The notes beneath the pieces were generated by a model. The model was not told the DNA's origin. It ran no database searches and saw only the letters and a program-made list of their open reading frames with translations. Shown here piece after piece: positions 49,684 to 58,770 of a stretch of 64,000 nucleotides of DNA. Both the position numbers and the translations under genes were made by a program. Source of the stretch: SAR86 cluster bacterium SAR86B (GTDB taxonomy: Bacteria; Pseudomonadota; Gammaproteobacteria; Magnimaribacterales; D2472); assembly GCA_905181955.1 (NCBI GenBank), contig CAJJAC010000004.1, positions 21,819-85,818 on the forward strand. Reading direction: 5' to 3'. Within the stretch, counting starts at the first letter, position 1, and the number at the start of each line of letters is the position of its first letter.

Positions 49684-50352
49684 TTATATGTAGCTATTAA
49701 TAATTTCCATTAAATCTTCTGGATTATTAGCTGAGTCGCAAGAGTATGGGTTATTTTTAGCACAAAGAGAATATCCGTAATAACAAGCAATTATTTTTGC
49801 TCCAGCATTAGCTCCCGCATCAAGATCATTAATATGATCTCCAATATATAAACATTCTGAGTTATTTATATCAAGAGCCTCAAGAGCTACATTAATACCT
49901 TGGGGGCTCGGTTTCGGCTCTGAAATATCATCAGAACAAATTAGTACTACTGATTTATCTAGTTCACTAAAATTTCTTACAAGAGGCTCAGCATATTCCC
50001 TTGGCTTATTGGTAACAATCCCAAACTTTATATTTTGCTTAGAAAGAAACTCTAGTAGCAAACTTATTCCATTAAATAAGTAGGAATTTTTTAAAAGATT
50101 AATTTTATATTCAGCTAAAAATTCATTTCGAAGCACATCAAAACTAGGATCTGTTTTATCCAAGCCAAATCCAAGAGAGGTAAGCTTTGCAGAGCCATCA
50201 GATACATTGGATCTTATTATTGAAGGATCAAGATTTGGGAATTGGTGCCTAGACAGAACATTATTTAGCGAAAGTACAAAATCAGGCGCAGTATCAACCA
50301 GCGTGCCGTCAAGATCAAAAAGTATTCCTTTAATTTTTTGGTTTTTTTCCAT
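49684..50352 (-). CDS. mupP: HAD phosphatase, MupP-like (MurNAc-6-phosphate phosphatase) or phosphoglycolate phosphatase
   Basis: The 222-residue HAD hydrolase has motif I FDLDGTLVDTAPD (nucleophile in DLD), motif II GIVTNKP, a lysine in EPKPSP and motif IV GDHINDLDAGANAGAK. It is often annotated gph. From memory it resembles pseudomonad MupP more than Gph (GIVTNKPREYAEPL, LICSDD, the late CYYGYS), and the yciK-mupP-ubiG order is the pseudomonad one. MupP dephosphorylates MurNAc-6-P in peptidoglycan recycling. Its partners amgK and murU are not in the window. It overlaps ubiG by 23 bases. Confidence 0.75.
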   Translation of the reverse strand: MEKNQKIKGILFDLDGTLVDTAPDFVLSLNNVLSRHQFPNLDPSIIRSNVSDGSAKLTSLGFGLDKTDPSFDVLRNEFLAEYKINLLKNSYLFNGISLLLEFLSKQNIKFGIVTNKPREYAEPLVRNFSELDKSVVLICSDDISEPKPSPQGINVALEALDINNSECLYIGDHINDLDAGANAGAKIIACYYGYSLCAKNNPYSCDSANNPEDLMEIINSYI

Positions 50353-51034
50353 ACATCAAATAGTTAACACCAAGATCATTGTTGAGCGAAGCTTTATGAG
50401 TTATAGGGTTATAAAACATACCCTTTGTTTCAGATAAATTAATTTCCGCTGTTCGCATATAAAAAGCTAATTCAGAAGGTTTTATAAATTTTGAAAATTC
50501 ATGAGTCCCTTTGGGTAATATGTTAAATATATACTCTGCTCCAACAATAGCAGTAATCCATGATCTAGGATTTCTATTTATCGTTGAAAGAAAAAGACTC
50601 CCACCAGGTTTTAATAATTTGGAACAAGCAGATACCAGTGATTGAGGGTCTGGAACATGCTCGATAACCTCGAGACAGGTAACTACATCATATTTTTCTG
50701 ATTCATCAGCAACTAACTCTTCAGCAGTGATATCACGATAAAATATTTCCCTATTATTTAGTTTTGCATGTTCTTTTGCGATCTCTATCCCTGGACCTGC
50801 TGCATCTATTCCAGAAATCTTTCCTTTAAAATCAAATAAAGCTTCACATAAAAGTCCACCACCACAGCCAACATCTAAAATCTCTAAACCATCCAATTCT
50901 AGTTTTGAAGCTATAAAATCTGCTCTAAGAGGATTAATAATATGAAGAGGTTTAAATTCTCCCTTTGGATCCCACCATCTTTGTGCCAGGTCAGCAAATT
51001 TTTCTACTTCAGCAGTGTCAATATTTTTAGTCAT
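50330..51034 (-). CDS. ubiG: Ubiquinone biosynthesis O-methyltransferase UbiG
   Basis: The 234-residue class I methyltransferase matches UbiG: VEKFADLAQRWWDPKGEFKPLH, INPLRADFI, SAM motif ILDVGCGGGLLCEAL, VTCLEVIEHVPDP and GGSLFLSTINRNPRSW. It performs both O-methylations in ubiquinone synthesis. It is the first gene of ubiG-mupP-yciK and is divergent from the pnt operon across 154 bases that contain a 15-base inverted repeat. Confidence 0.95.
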   Translation of the reverse strand: MTKNIDTAEVEKFADLAQRWWDPKGEFKPLHIINPLRADFIASKLELDGLEILDVGCGGGLLCEALFDFKGKISGIDAAGPGIEIAKEHAKLNNREIFYRDITAEELVADESEKYDVVTCLEVIEHVPDPQSLVSACSKLLKPGGSLFLSTINRNPRSWITAIVGAEYIFNILPKGTHEFSKFIKPSELAFYMRTAEINLSETKGMFYNPITHKASLNNDLGVNYLMYGKKPKN

Positions 51035-51068
51035 TTGTTATTAAAATAAGCATTAAATTTTATTATTT

Positions 51069-51083
51069 TGTAGTAAAACTACA
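51069..51083. repeat. 15-base inverted repeat between ubiG and pntAA
   Basis: TGTAGT (51069-51074) and ACTACA (51078-51083) flank AAA, 34 bases upstream of the ubiG ATG. A further ACTACA half-site occurs at 51161-51166, just before pntAA. On the plus strand a T-rich run follows, so a weak terminator is a second reading, but no plus-strand transcript ends here. An operator is more likely. Confidence 0.35.
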
Positions 51084-51129
51084 CTTTTTTCTTATAAAAA
51101 ACCTTTGTTTTGCATGAAAAAAAAACTAA

Positions 51130-51158
51130 TTGACTTTTAAATCCTATTAAGATTAACT
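51130..51158 (+). promoter_or_regulatory. Putative sigma70 promoter of pntAA-pntAB-pntB
   Basis: TTGACT (51130-51135) and TTAACT (51153-51158) are 17 bases apart, about 30 bases before the GTG start of pntAA. This is the best -35 in the spacer. Confidence 0.45.
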
Positions 51159-51188
51159 TCACTACAAACTTAATATAAAAATCAATAC

Positions 51189-52307
51189 GTGATTATATCT
51201 GCTTTAAAGTCAAATGACTCAAGAGATTCAAGATCTCCTATTCATACTGATACAATTTCTGCACTTACCTCTTTAGGTGCTGAAATTTTTTTTGAGAAAG
51301 AAATTGGTTTAGGTACTTTTACTTCAGATGAAGAATTTATCACTAAGGGTATTAAGATAGCTTCTAGACAAGACTGCATTGAAAAATCTGATTTAATTAT
51401 TTCACTACAACCTTTATCAAATGAAGAGATTGGTATGATGAAAAATGGATCAACGCTTCTTGGGTTAATGAATCCATTCTCTAATTTATCTCTTTTAACA
51501 TTATGTGCTGAAAAAAATATTAACCTTGTGAGCATGGAATTTATACCAAGAATTACCAGAGCTCAAAAAATGGATGTCCTTAGCTCTCAAGCAAATCTTG
51601 CTGGCTATGCTGCTGTTTTAGAGTCAGCAAATTATTTATCAACTGCGCTCCCTATGATGATGACAGCTGCTGGAACATTAAAACCTGCTAGAGTTTTTGT
51701 TATTGGTGTTGGAGTTGCAGGTTTGCAAGCAATAGCAACAGCTAAGAGGCTTGGAGCAAGAGTAGAAGCTTTTGATACCAGGGATGTTGTTGAAGAGCAA
51801 GTTAAGTCTCTGGGTGCTAAATTTGTCAAAATAGATTTAGGTGAAACTGGACAAACTGACCAAGGATACGCAAAAGAACTAACTCCAGAACAAATTGAAA
51901 AACAAAAAGAACTTCAATCATTAGTCTGTGAAAGATCAGATATTGTTATAACAACTGCGCAACTTTTTGGTCGACCGGCTCCAAGAATTATAGATAATAA
52001 AACTATTGAAAAAATGAAACCGGGTAGTGTTATTTTTGATATGGCTGTTGAAACTGGTGGAAATGTAGAAGGATCGATTGCTGATCAAGTTGTTATTAAA
52101 AATGGAGTAAAAATATTAGGGATATCCAATTTAGCCTCTAAAGTTTCCGGACATGCTTCGCTAGCACTATCTAATAATTTTAATCATTGGGTATGTGACT
52201 TTTATAACTCAGAAACTAATGAAATTAACTTTAACTTTGATGATGAAATTATTAAAAGCAGTGTTCTAGTTTACAAAGGTAAAATAATGAATGAGAGGTT
52301 CCAATAA
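51189..52307 (+). CDS. pntAA: NAD(P) transhydrogenase subunit alpha part 1 (NAD-binding)
   Basis: The 372-residue soluble domain I has the alanine dehydrogenase/PNT fold: MEFIPRITRAQKMDVLSSQANLAGY, the NAD site GVGVAGLQAIATAKRLGA, the dimer/hydride-transfer loop with FVKIDLGETGQTDQGYAKEL, and GRPAPRII. It binds NAD(H) in the proton-translocating transhydrogenase that makes NADPH. The start is GTG. Unlike the E. coli PntA, the membrane part is a separate gene, as in Rhodospirillum. pntAB follows with the stop and start sharing a base (TAATG). Confidence 0.94.
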   Translation: MIISALKSNDSRDSRSPIHTDTISALTSLGAEIFFEKEIGLGTFTSDEEFITKGIKIASRQDCIEKSDLIISLQPLSNEEIGMMKNGSTLLGLMNPFSNLSLLTLCAEKNINLVSMEFIPRITRAQKMDVLSSQANLAGYAAVLESANYLSTALPMMMTAAGTLKPARVFVIGVGVAGLQAIATAKRLGARVEAFDTRDVVEEQVKSLGAKFVKIDLGETGQTDQGYAKELTPEQIEKQKELQSLVCERSDIVITTAQLFGRPAPRIIDNKTIEKMKPGSVIFDMAVETGGNVEGSIADQVVIKNGVKILGISNLASKVSGHASLALSNNFNHWVCDFYNSETNEINFNFDDEIIKSSVLVYKGKIMNERFQ

Positions 52308-52579
52308 TGGAAACTTATATGCTACTTGGTTTTGTATTAATACTTTCTGTTTATTTAGGTCTAGAGCTTATATCTAAAGTTCCAAGCACACTCCATACCC
52401 CCTTAATGTCCGGCGCTAATGCTATTTCAGGCATAGCTTTAGTCGGAGCTTTAGTCCTTTCTCAGGATGGGGAGCTGCAAACTACTTTAGCTTTTCTTGC
52501 TGTATTTTTTGCATCGATAAATGTCTTCGGTGGATATTTAGTTACCAACAGAATGTTAAAAATGTTTAAGAAGAAATAA
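52307..52579 (+). CDS. pntAB: NAD(P) transhydrogenase subunit alpha part 2 (membrane)
   Basis: The 90-residue membrane protein has three hydrophobic segments and the PntA C-terminal motif LISKVPSTLHTPLMSGANAISGI, followed by FLAVFFASINVFGGYLVTNRML. It forms part of the proton channel with PntB. It overlaps pntAA by one base and lies 2 bases before pntB. Confidence 0.94.
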   Translation: METYMLLGFVLILSVYLGLELISKVPSTLHTPLMSGANAISGIALVGALVLSQDGELQTTLAFLAVFFASINVFGGYLVTNRMLKMFKKK

Positions 52580-52581
52580 TC

Positions 52582-53964
52582 ATGGATTTTTTAATAGACA
52601 TACCAACTCTAAAGAATATTACATATATTATTTCCTCTGTCCTTTTTATTACCGGTATAAAAATGCTAGGTAAAGAATCTACAGCTGTTAAAGGTAATTT
52701 CCTTTCTGCTGTTGCGATGTTTATAGCTGTTGGTATTACATGCATTGGACTAATAAATCCACTTGTTTTATTTAGTGGCATATTTCTAGGTGCCATCATC
52801 GGCACTTTTATAGCACTTAAAGTTAAGATGACATCAATACCAGAAATGGTTGCACTATTTAATGGATTTGGTGGCTTAGCTACTTTCTTGATTGCTTGGT
52901 CTGAATTTAATAATGGTCCAGATAGTCTATTTCAAGCAGCTTTAGTTATGCTTACTCTTGCAATAGGTGGTATTACATTTACTGGAAGTTTAATCGCGTA
53001 TGGAAAACTTTCTGAAAAGATTAATATAGCTAAAACATCAATTATAACTAAAATATTTACAACTATTTTTTATATCTCTTTAGCTTTTTTACTATATTCA
53101 ATATTTATAACTCCTTTCCTACTTCCAAACTTTGAATTCTTCATTGTTTTACTAATTCTAGTTTTGCTTGGAGGTATAGGCTTTGTATTGCCAATTGGTG
53201 GTGGAGATATGCCAGTTGTAATATCTTTATTGAATTCATTCTCAGGAATAGCTGCGGCTTTTGCAGGTCTGCTGTTATTTAATAATGTGTTAATAGTTGC
53301 CGGGTCATTAGTTGGTGCTAGTGGTCTAATCCTTACAGTAATAATGGCAAAAGCAATGAATCGCTCTATTAGCAATATTCTATTTGTTGGTTATGCAAGC
53401 TCTTCTTCTTCATCATCTTCATCAGAAGAACAAGGAGAGATAAATCCAATTTCTGTATCTGATGCGTATCTAATTTTAGAAAATGCTAGTTCAGTTTTAA
53501 TTGTTCCGGGTTATGGAATGGCTGTAGCTCAAGCTCAACATACTGTTAGAGAGCTAGGCGAGTTATTGGAAGAGAATGGAACAGAGGTTAAATATGGCAT
53601 CCATCCGGTTGCTGGAAGAATGCCAGGTCATATGAATGTATTATTAGCAGAAGCTAACGTCTCTTATGATGTATTGGCTGAGCCTGATGATGTAAACCCA
53701 ACAATGGATGTTGTTGATGTTGCTGTTGTTATTGGTGCAAATGATGTTGTAAATCCATCTGCAACTGATGAGCCAGGCAGTCCAATATATGGAATGCCTA
53801 TTATAGAAGTTCATAATGCAAGAACGGTTTTTGTTCTTAAACGTTCAATGTCTTCTGGTTTTGCAGGGGTTCAAAACCCTCTATTTTTTAAATCAAATAC
53901 AAGAATGCTTTTTGGTGATGCGAAAGAATCAATTAGTGGTCTAGTATCTGAATTTAAAGACTAA
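52582..53964 (+). CDS. pntB: NAD(P) transhydrogenase subunit beta
   Basis: The 460-residue protein has about eight membrane helices (10-265), including EMVALFNGFGGLAT and GGGDMPVVISLLNSFSG. It ends with a cytoplasmic NADPH-binding domain: VPGYGMAVAQAQ, GIHPVAGRMPGHMNVLLAEA, DVAVVIGANDVVNP and KRSMSSGFAG. The linker between the two parts contains nine serines in a row (273-281). It completes the transhydrogenase and is followed by a terminator-like hairpin before gyrA. Confidence 0.95.
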   Translation: MDFLIDIPTLKNITYIISSVLFITGIKMLGKESTAVKGNFLSAVAMFIAVGITCIGLINPLVLFSGIFLGAIIGTFIALKVKMTSIPEMVALFNGFGGLATFLIAWSEFNNGPDSLFQAALVMLTLAIGGITFTGSLIAYGKLSEKINIAKTSIITKIFTTIFYISLAFLLYSIFITPFLLPNFEFFIVLLILVLLGGIGFVLPIGGGDMPVVISLLNSFSGIAAAFAGLLLFNNVLIVAGSLVGASGLILTVIMAKAMNRSISNILFVGYASSSSSSSSSEEQGEINPISVSDAYLILENASSVLIVPGYGMAVAQAQHTVRELGELLEENGTEVKYGIHPVAGRMPGHMNVLLAEANVSYDVLAEPDDVNPTMDVVDVAVVIGANDVVNPSATDEPGSPIYGMPIIEVHNARTVFVLKRSMSSGFAGVQNPLFFKSNTRMLFGDAKESISGLVSEFKD

Positions 53965-53999
53965 TTTCTACCTTATTTTATGTTAAAATAAAGCCTCAT

Positions 54000-54028
54000 A
54001 TGAGGAGATAATTCCTCATGATTTTTTT
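54000..54028 (+). terminator. Terminator-like hairpin after pntB
   Basis: ATGAGGA (54000-54006) can pair with TCCTCAT (54013-54019) around a 6-base loop, and seven Ts follow at 54022-54028. It lies 35 bases after the pntB stop and 19 bases before gyrA. The left arm is also part of a perfect 12-base palindrome, CCTCATATGAGG at 53994-54005, so two different structures compete for it. Confidence 0.5.
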
Positions 54029-54047
54029 AAATTTTTAGACCTAAAAT

Positions 54048-56606
54048 ATGAGTGATTTTGCAAAAGAAATAATCAATATAAATATTCAAGATGAGTTAAA
54101 ACAATCTTATCTTAGCTATGCTTTAAGTGTTATTCATGGAAGAGCTCTGCCTGATATCCGTGATGGCTTAAAACCAGTTCATAGAAGAATTTTATTTGCT
54201 ATGCACGATCTTAAAAATACATATAACAAGCCATATAAAAAGTCTGCAAGAGTAGTTGGAGATGTTATAGGTAAATACCATCCACATGGCGATAGTGCTG
54301 TTTATGAAGCTATGGTAAGAATGGCTCAAGATTTCTCCATGAGATACATGGTTGTCGAGGGTCAAGGTAATTTTGGTTCTATTGATGGAGATCGTCCTGC
54401 TGCCATGAGGTATACAGAAGTCAGGATGGCTAAAATCACAGATCATATGTTGGGAGATTTAGAAAAAGATACAGTTTCTTTTTCACCAAACTATGATGGA
54501 AGTGAGTTTATTCCAGATGTTCTCCCGACAAAGGTACCTTATCTTTTGATTAATGGCTCCTCTGGTATTGCTGTAGGCATGGCAACAAATGTTCCACCAC
54601 ATAACCTTACTGAAGTTATTAATGGCTGCCTGAGGCTTGTAGACAATCCTGATTCCTCTATTGATGATCTTATTCAAGAAATATCTGGACCAGATTTTCC
54701 AACAGGTGGAACTATAGACGGTAGATCTGGAATATATGAAGCATACAAAACAGGTAGAGGAATTATTCATATTAGATCTAATACATCTATTGAAGAGGAT
54801 AAAAATGGAAAGCAATCTCTAATAATTAATGAAATACCTTATATGGTTAATAAATCAAAAATGCTAGAAAAGATTGCTGAACTTGTAAAAGAGAAAAAAA
54901 TAGAAGGTATTACTGAGATTCGTGATGAATCTGACAAGGATGGTTTAAGAGTTGTCATTGAGGTAAGAAAGGGTGATTCCGTAGAGGTTCTTGAAAATAA
55001 TTTATTCGCTCAAACTCAACTAGAGCAATCATTTGGTATTAATTTGACTGTTCTTGTGGATGGCCAACCAAGAGAAGTAAATCTTAAAGAAATCCTTGAA
55101 GCCTTTATTAAACATAGAAAAAATATTATTACAAAAAGAACAATATTTGATCTCAAAAAAGCAAAAGAAAGAGGACATATTGTTGAAGGTTTAATGGTTG
55201 CTATAGCTAATATTGATGAAGTAATAACTATTATTAAAAAATCTAAAGACCCTAAAGTTGCGGCAGAAGCTCTTGTTAAAAAACAATGGAATGCTGGCCC
55301 AGTCGAAGCGATACTTAAAAAAGTAGGCAAAGACGCATGTAAGCCACTTGATATCAAAGCTGAATATGGCCTTAATGGCAAAAAGTACAAACTTTCACCT
55401 GATCAGGCTAAAGCAATTCTTGAATTAAGGCTTGGAAGATTAACAGGTCTAGAGCAGGACAATCTTAATTCTGAATTTAGTGATCTTGTTGCAAAAATTT
55501 TAGAGCTACAAAAAATTCTTGATGACAAAACAACCCTTGAGATCATATTAGTTGGTGAATTAAATGAAATAAAAGATAATTTTGGGGATGAAAGAAGAAC
55601 CTTAATTAATGATACTAGGAGAGGTATTACTAATGAAGATCTTATTCCTGAGGAAACTAGAGTCTTAACAATTTCAAGAAGTGGATATGCAAAAACTCAG
55701 CCATTAGATGAATATCGTGAGCAAAGAAGGGGTGGTCAAGGGAAGGCAGCAGCAGCAGTAAAAGAAGAGGATTTAATCCAAAGTTTATATGTTTTAAGTA
55801 GCCATACTCAAATACTTTGTTTTACAACCAAGGGTAAAGTATTTTGGTTAAAAGTTTATGAAATTCCTGTAGCAAGTAGAACTTCAAAAGGAAGACCTTT
55901 GGTGAATATGCTTAATCTAGATGATGATGAATCTGTAAGTGATATTCTTCCAGTCGGAGAATTTTCAGAAGATCAGTATATTTTTATGGCTACCAGAAAT
56001 GGCACTACCAAGAAAACGAATCTAAGTCTATTTAGTAAGAAATATAAATCCGGTATTAAAGCTATCAATCTAGATGATGATGATCGTCTTATTGGAACTG
56101 CTATAACTAACGGAAATCAAGAAATTCTTTTAGCATCCTCATCTGGAAAACTTATACGTTTTGAGGAAGATCAGGTTAGACATATGGGAAGAACTGCAAG
56201 AGGCGTCCGCGGTATGAAATTAAAGAAAGGTGAAAAAATTATTTCATTAATGATAGCTGACGATACTAAAACGGTTTTATGTGTTTCTGAAAATGGTTAT
56301 GGCAAAAAGACTAGCCTAGATGACTTCCCAGCTCATAATAGAGGTGGTCAGGGAGTTATATCAATGAAAACTAGCGAAAGAAATGGTCTTATGGTTTCTT
56401 CTACCCTGGTGGATGATGATGCAGGAATAATGCTAATTAGCGATAAAGGTACAATGATTAGAACTTCAGTATCCCAAATACCTACTCTAAGCAGAAATAC
56501 CCAGGGAGTAAAAGTTATTACTCCAAAAGATGGTGAAAAATTAATTGAATGTGTCACTATTCCTGATGAAGGTGAGGATGAGGTCAAGGAAGAGGCGTCT
56601 GAATAA
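54048..56606 (+). CDS. gyrA: DNA gyrase subunit A
   Basis: The 852-residue protein is full length: winged-helix region with the quinolone region [17 protein letters not shown] (S83, E87 in E. coli numbering, which applies directly), active-site Y122 in [12 protein letters not shown], tower and coiled-coil regions, the GyrA-box EQRRGGQGK and a six-bladed C-terminal beta-pinwheel. It breaks and rejoins DNA while wrapping it to add negative supercoils. S83 is the drug-sensitive form. Glu at 87 is natural in other bacteria. It leads the serC-pheA-hisC-tyrA-aroA-cmk-rpsA run, the pseudomonad order. Confidence 0.97.
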   Translation: MSDFAKEIININIQDELKQSYLSYALSVIHGRALPDIRDGLKPVHRRILFAMHDLKNTYNKPYKKSARVVGDVIGKYHPHGDSAVYEAMVRMAQDFSMRYMVVEGQGNFGSIDGDRPAAMRYTEVRMAKITDHMLGDLEKDTVSFSPNYDGSEFIPDVLPTKVPYLLINGSSGIAVGMATNVPPHNLTEVINGCLRLVDNPDSSIDDLIQEISGPDFPTGGTIDGRSGIYEAYKTGRGIIHIRSNTSIEEDKNGKQSLIINEIPYMVNKSKMLEKIAELVKEKKIEGITEIRDESDKDGLRVVIEVRKGDSVEVLENNLFAQTQLEQSFGINLTVLVDGQPREVNLKEILEAFIKHRKNIITKRTIFDLKKAKERGHIVEGLMVAIANIDEVITIIKKSKDPKVAAEALVKKQWNAGPVEAILKKVGKDACKPLDIKAEYGLNGKKYKLSPDQAKAILELRLGRLTGLEQDNLNSEFSDLVAKILELQKILDDKTTLEIILVGELNEIKDNFGDERRTLINDTRRGITNEDLIPEETRVLTISRSGYAKTQPLDEYREQRRGGQGKAAAAVKEEDLIQSLYVLSSHTQILCFTTKGKVFWLKVYEIPVASRTSKGRPLVNMLNLDDDESVSDILPVGEFSEDQYIFMATRNGTTKKTNLSLFSKKYKSGIKAINLDDDDRLIGTAITNGNQEILLASSSGKLIRFEEDQVRHMGRTARGVRGMKLKKGEKIISLMIADDTKTVLCVSENGYGKKTSLDDFPAHNRGGQGVISMKTSERNGLMVSSTLVDDDAGIMLISDKGTMIRTSVSQIPTLSRNTQGVKVITPKDGEKLIECVTIPDEGEDEVKEEASE

Positions 56607-57682
56607 TGAGAGTCAGAAATTTCTGTGCTGGTCCGGCAGCAATACCTGAAACAGTCTTAGAAGAAGTTAAATCTGAACTACTTGATTGGGGTGACTCAGG
56701 TATGTCAATTATGGAAATGAGCCATAGATCATCAATCTTTAATGAAGTTGCAATGACTGCTAAAAAAGATTTCATCGATCTAATGTCTATTCCTGATGAT
56801 TACGATGTATTGTTTCTTCAAGGCGGAGCAACGCAACAATTCTCTATGATTCCTATGAATTTTTCATCTAAAAATGAATCTGCAGATTACTTACTTTCTG
56901 GTACTTGGTCCAAACTAGCAATTTCTGAAGGGTTAAAATTTTCAAATATTAATGTAGTTGCCTCTTCTGAAGACGGTAATTTTACTTCTGCACCTGAGAT
57001 AGAGTCATGGAATCTAGATAGTAAAGCTAAATATTTCCACTATGCTCCAAATGAAACTATTCAAGGGGTAGCCATCCATAATCCTCCTAAAATAGATTCT
57101 CCTATAATTGCAGATATGTCATCTGTTATTTTAAGTGAACCTATTGATGTATCTAAATTTAGCTTAATTTATGCTGGTGCCCAAAAAAATATTGGTCCTG
57201 CTGGATTAACAATGGTTGTAATACATAAAGAAATGTTCGAACAAGAAAATAGTGATAACTCAAATTTTTTTAAATACAGTAAACACTCTGAGAGTAATTC
57301 AATGCTTAACACTCCTCCAACATTCGCATGGTATTTGGCTGGTAAAGTATTTAAATGGTTGAAGAAAGAAGGTGGTCTTGAAGCTATGAGAAAAAAGAAC
57401 TATCTCAAGGCAGAGACGTTATACAGTTATATAGATAATTCTAGCTTTTTTTCTAATCCTGTAAAAATTGATAATAGATCTATTATGAATGTGCCATTTG
57501 TATTAGAAGATAAAGATCTTGATTCGGTTTTTTTACAACAGGCTGAAGAGAGAGGGTTAATGAATCTGAAAGGTCATAGATCTTTAGGTGGAATGCGAGC
57601 AAGTATATATAATGCAATGCCTATTGAGGGAGTTCATGATTTAATAGACTTCATGAAAGAATTTGAAACAAAGAATGGTTAA
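56606..57682 (+). CDS. serC: Phosphoserine aminotransferase
   Basis: The 358-residue PLP enzyme has RNFCAGPAAIPETVLEEV, MSIMEMSHRS, LFLQGGATQQFSMIPMN and the PLP lysine K194 in AGAQKNIGPAG. It ends with GLMNLKGHRSLGGMRASIYNAMP. It makes phosphoserine and also acts in PLP synthesis. The gyrA stop and the serC start share a base. Confidence 0.95.
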   Translation: MRVRNFCAGPAAIPETVLEEVKSELLDWGDSGMSIMEMSHRSSIFNEVAMTAKKDFIDLMSIPDDYDVLFLQGGATQQFSMIPMNFSSKNESADYLLSGTWSKLAISEGLKFSNINVVASSEDGNFTSAPEIESWNLDSKAKYFHYAPNETIQGVAIHNPPKIDSPIIADMSSVILSEPIDVSKFSLIYAGAQKNIGPAGLTMVVIHKEMFEQENSDNSNFFKYSKHSESNSMLNTPPTFAWYLAGKVFKWLKKEGGLEAMRKKNYLKAETLYSYIDNSSFFSNPVKIDNRSIMNVPFVLEDKDLDSVFLQQAEERGLMNLKGHRSLGGMRASIYNAMPIEGVHDLIDFMKEFETKNG

Positions 57683-57687
57683 TAAAA

Positions 57688-58770
57688 GTGAGCAAAGAAA
57701 ATTTAAAAAAATATCGTAATAAGATAGATATTATTGATAATAAACTTCTCAAGTTAATACAAACTAGGGCTGAGCTTGCATTTAAGATAGGTCAAATCAA
57801 ATCAAAACTAGATCCTAATGCTTCATTATATAAGCCTGATAGAGAGGCAGATGTCTTAAGAAATATTCTTAAACAAAACACAGGAAAGATATCAGATAAG
57901 AAAATAAAAACTATTTTTAGAGAGCTAATAGCTGCTTGCCTGTCTTTAGAAGAAGAGATGAAAGTTGCATATCTTGGTCCAGAAGGAACTCATTCAGAGG
58001 CAGCTTTGATTAATAAATTTGGTTCATCAGCTATAAGAATTTCGTCTCTCTCAATCGAAGATGTTTTTAGAAAGATAGAAAGCAATGAAGTTTCTCTAGG
58101 AATAGTTCCTGTTGAAAACTCTTCAGAGGGAGTTATTAACTCTACACTCAATAGTTTAGCTGATCATAATCTTAAGATATGTGGAGAGACCTACCTTGAT
58201 GTCCATCATCAACTTGCCTCCGCTAGTAAGATTAATTTAAATAAAGCTACTCTTATAGCATCACATCCTCAGGCAATTGGCCAATGCTCCAAATGGATTG
58301 AAGCTAACCTAGGAAATATTGAAAGGAAGATTATGAATAGCTCTGCGGAAGCAGCTCAATTCGCAAAAAAAAATAAGAATACTTTGTGCATTGTTAATAA
58401 TCTTGCAATTAAGAAATATAAACTCTTTTGTCAGGAAAAAAATATTGAAGATGCTTTAAATAATCAAACTCGTTTTTTAATTATTGGAAATGAATCTATT
58501 GGAAGAACATCTAAAGATAAAACCTCTTTTTTAGTCCAAACAAAAAATATGCCAGGCTCATTATTAAAAATCTTAAAACCCTTTGAAAAGAAAAATATTA
58601 ATTTAAATAAAATAGAAACTAGACCCTCAAGAACTCTTTCTAATTCTCATGATTTCTTTATAGACACTGAAGGTCATCAAGATGACGCTAAGCTAAAGCT
58701 AGCAATTAAAGAAATTCAATCCGCAGGAGCATCTCTAAGAATTTTAGGATCATACCCTGAAGATTCATGA
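57688..58770 (+). CDS. pheA: Bifunctional chorismate mutase/prephenate dehydratase
   Basis: The 360-residue P-protein has an AroQ chorismate mutase domain (1-90, KYRNKIDIIDNKLLKLIQTRAELA), a prephenate dehydratase domain (about 92-275, KVAYLGPEGTHSEAA, PVENSSEGVINSTLN, ISHPQAIGQC-like ASHPQAIGQC, TRFLIIG) and an ACT regulatory domain (SLLKILKPFEKKNINLNKIETRPS). It leads to phenylalanine and is probably feedback-inhibited through the ACT domain. The start is GTG, 5 bases after serC. Confidence 0.95.
   Translation: MSKENLKKYRNKIDIIDNKLLKLIQTRAELAFKIGQIKSKLDPNASLYKPDREADVLRNILKQNTGKISDKKIKTIFRELIAACLSLEEEMKVAYLGPEGTHSEAALINKFGSSAIRISSLSIEDVFRKIESNEVSLGIVPVENSSEGVINSTLNSLADHNLKICGETYLDVHHQLASASKINLNKATLIASHPQAIGQCSKWIEANLGNIERKIMNSSAEAAQFAKKNKNTLCIVNNLAIKKYKLFCQEKNIEDALNNQTRFLIIGNESIGRTSKDKTSFLVQTKNMPGSLLKILKPFEKKNINLNKIETRPSRTLSNSHDFFIDTEGHQDDAKLKLAIKEIQSAGASLRILGSYPEDS

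Noticed and set aside
53398..53424. Nine-serine run in PntB as a sign of error or a new domain
   Set aside because: It falls in the flexible linker between membrane and NADP domains, which is variable and Ser/Ala-rich in other PntB proteins, and the frame continues normally.
54290..54310. Glu at GyrA position 87 as a quinolone-resistance change
   Set aside because: S83 is intact and Glu at this position is natural in other bacteria such as Bacillus.
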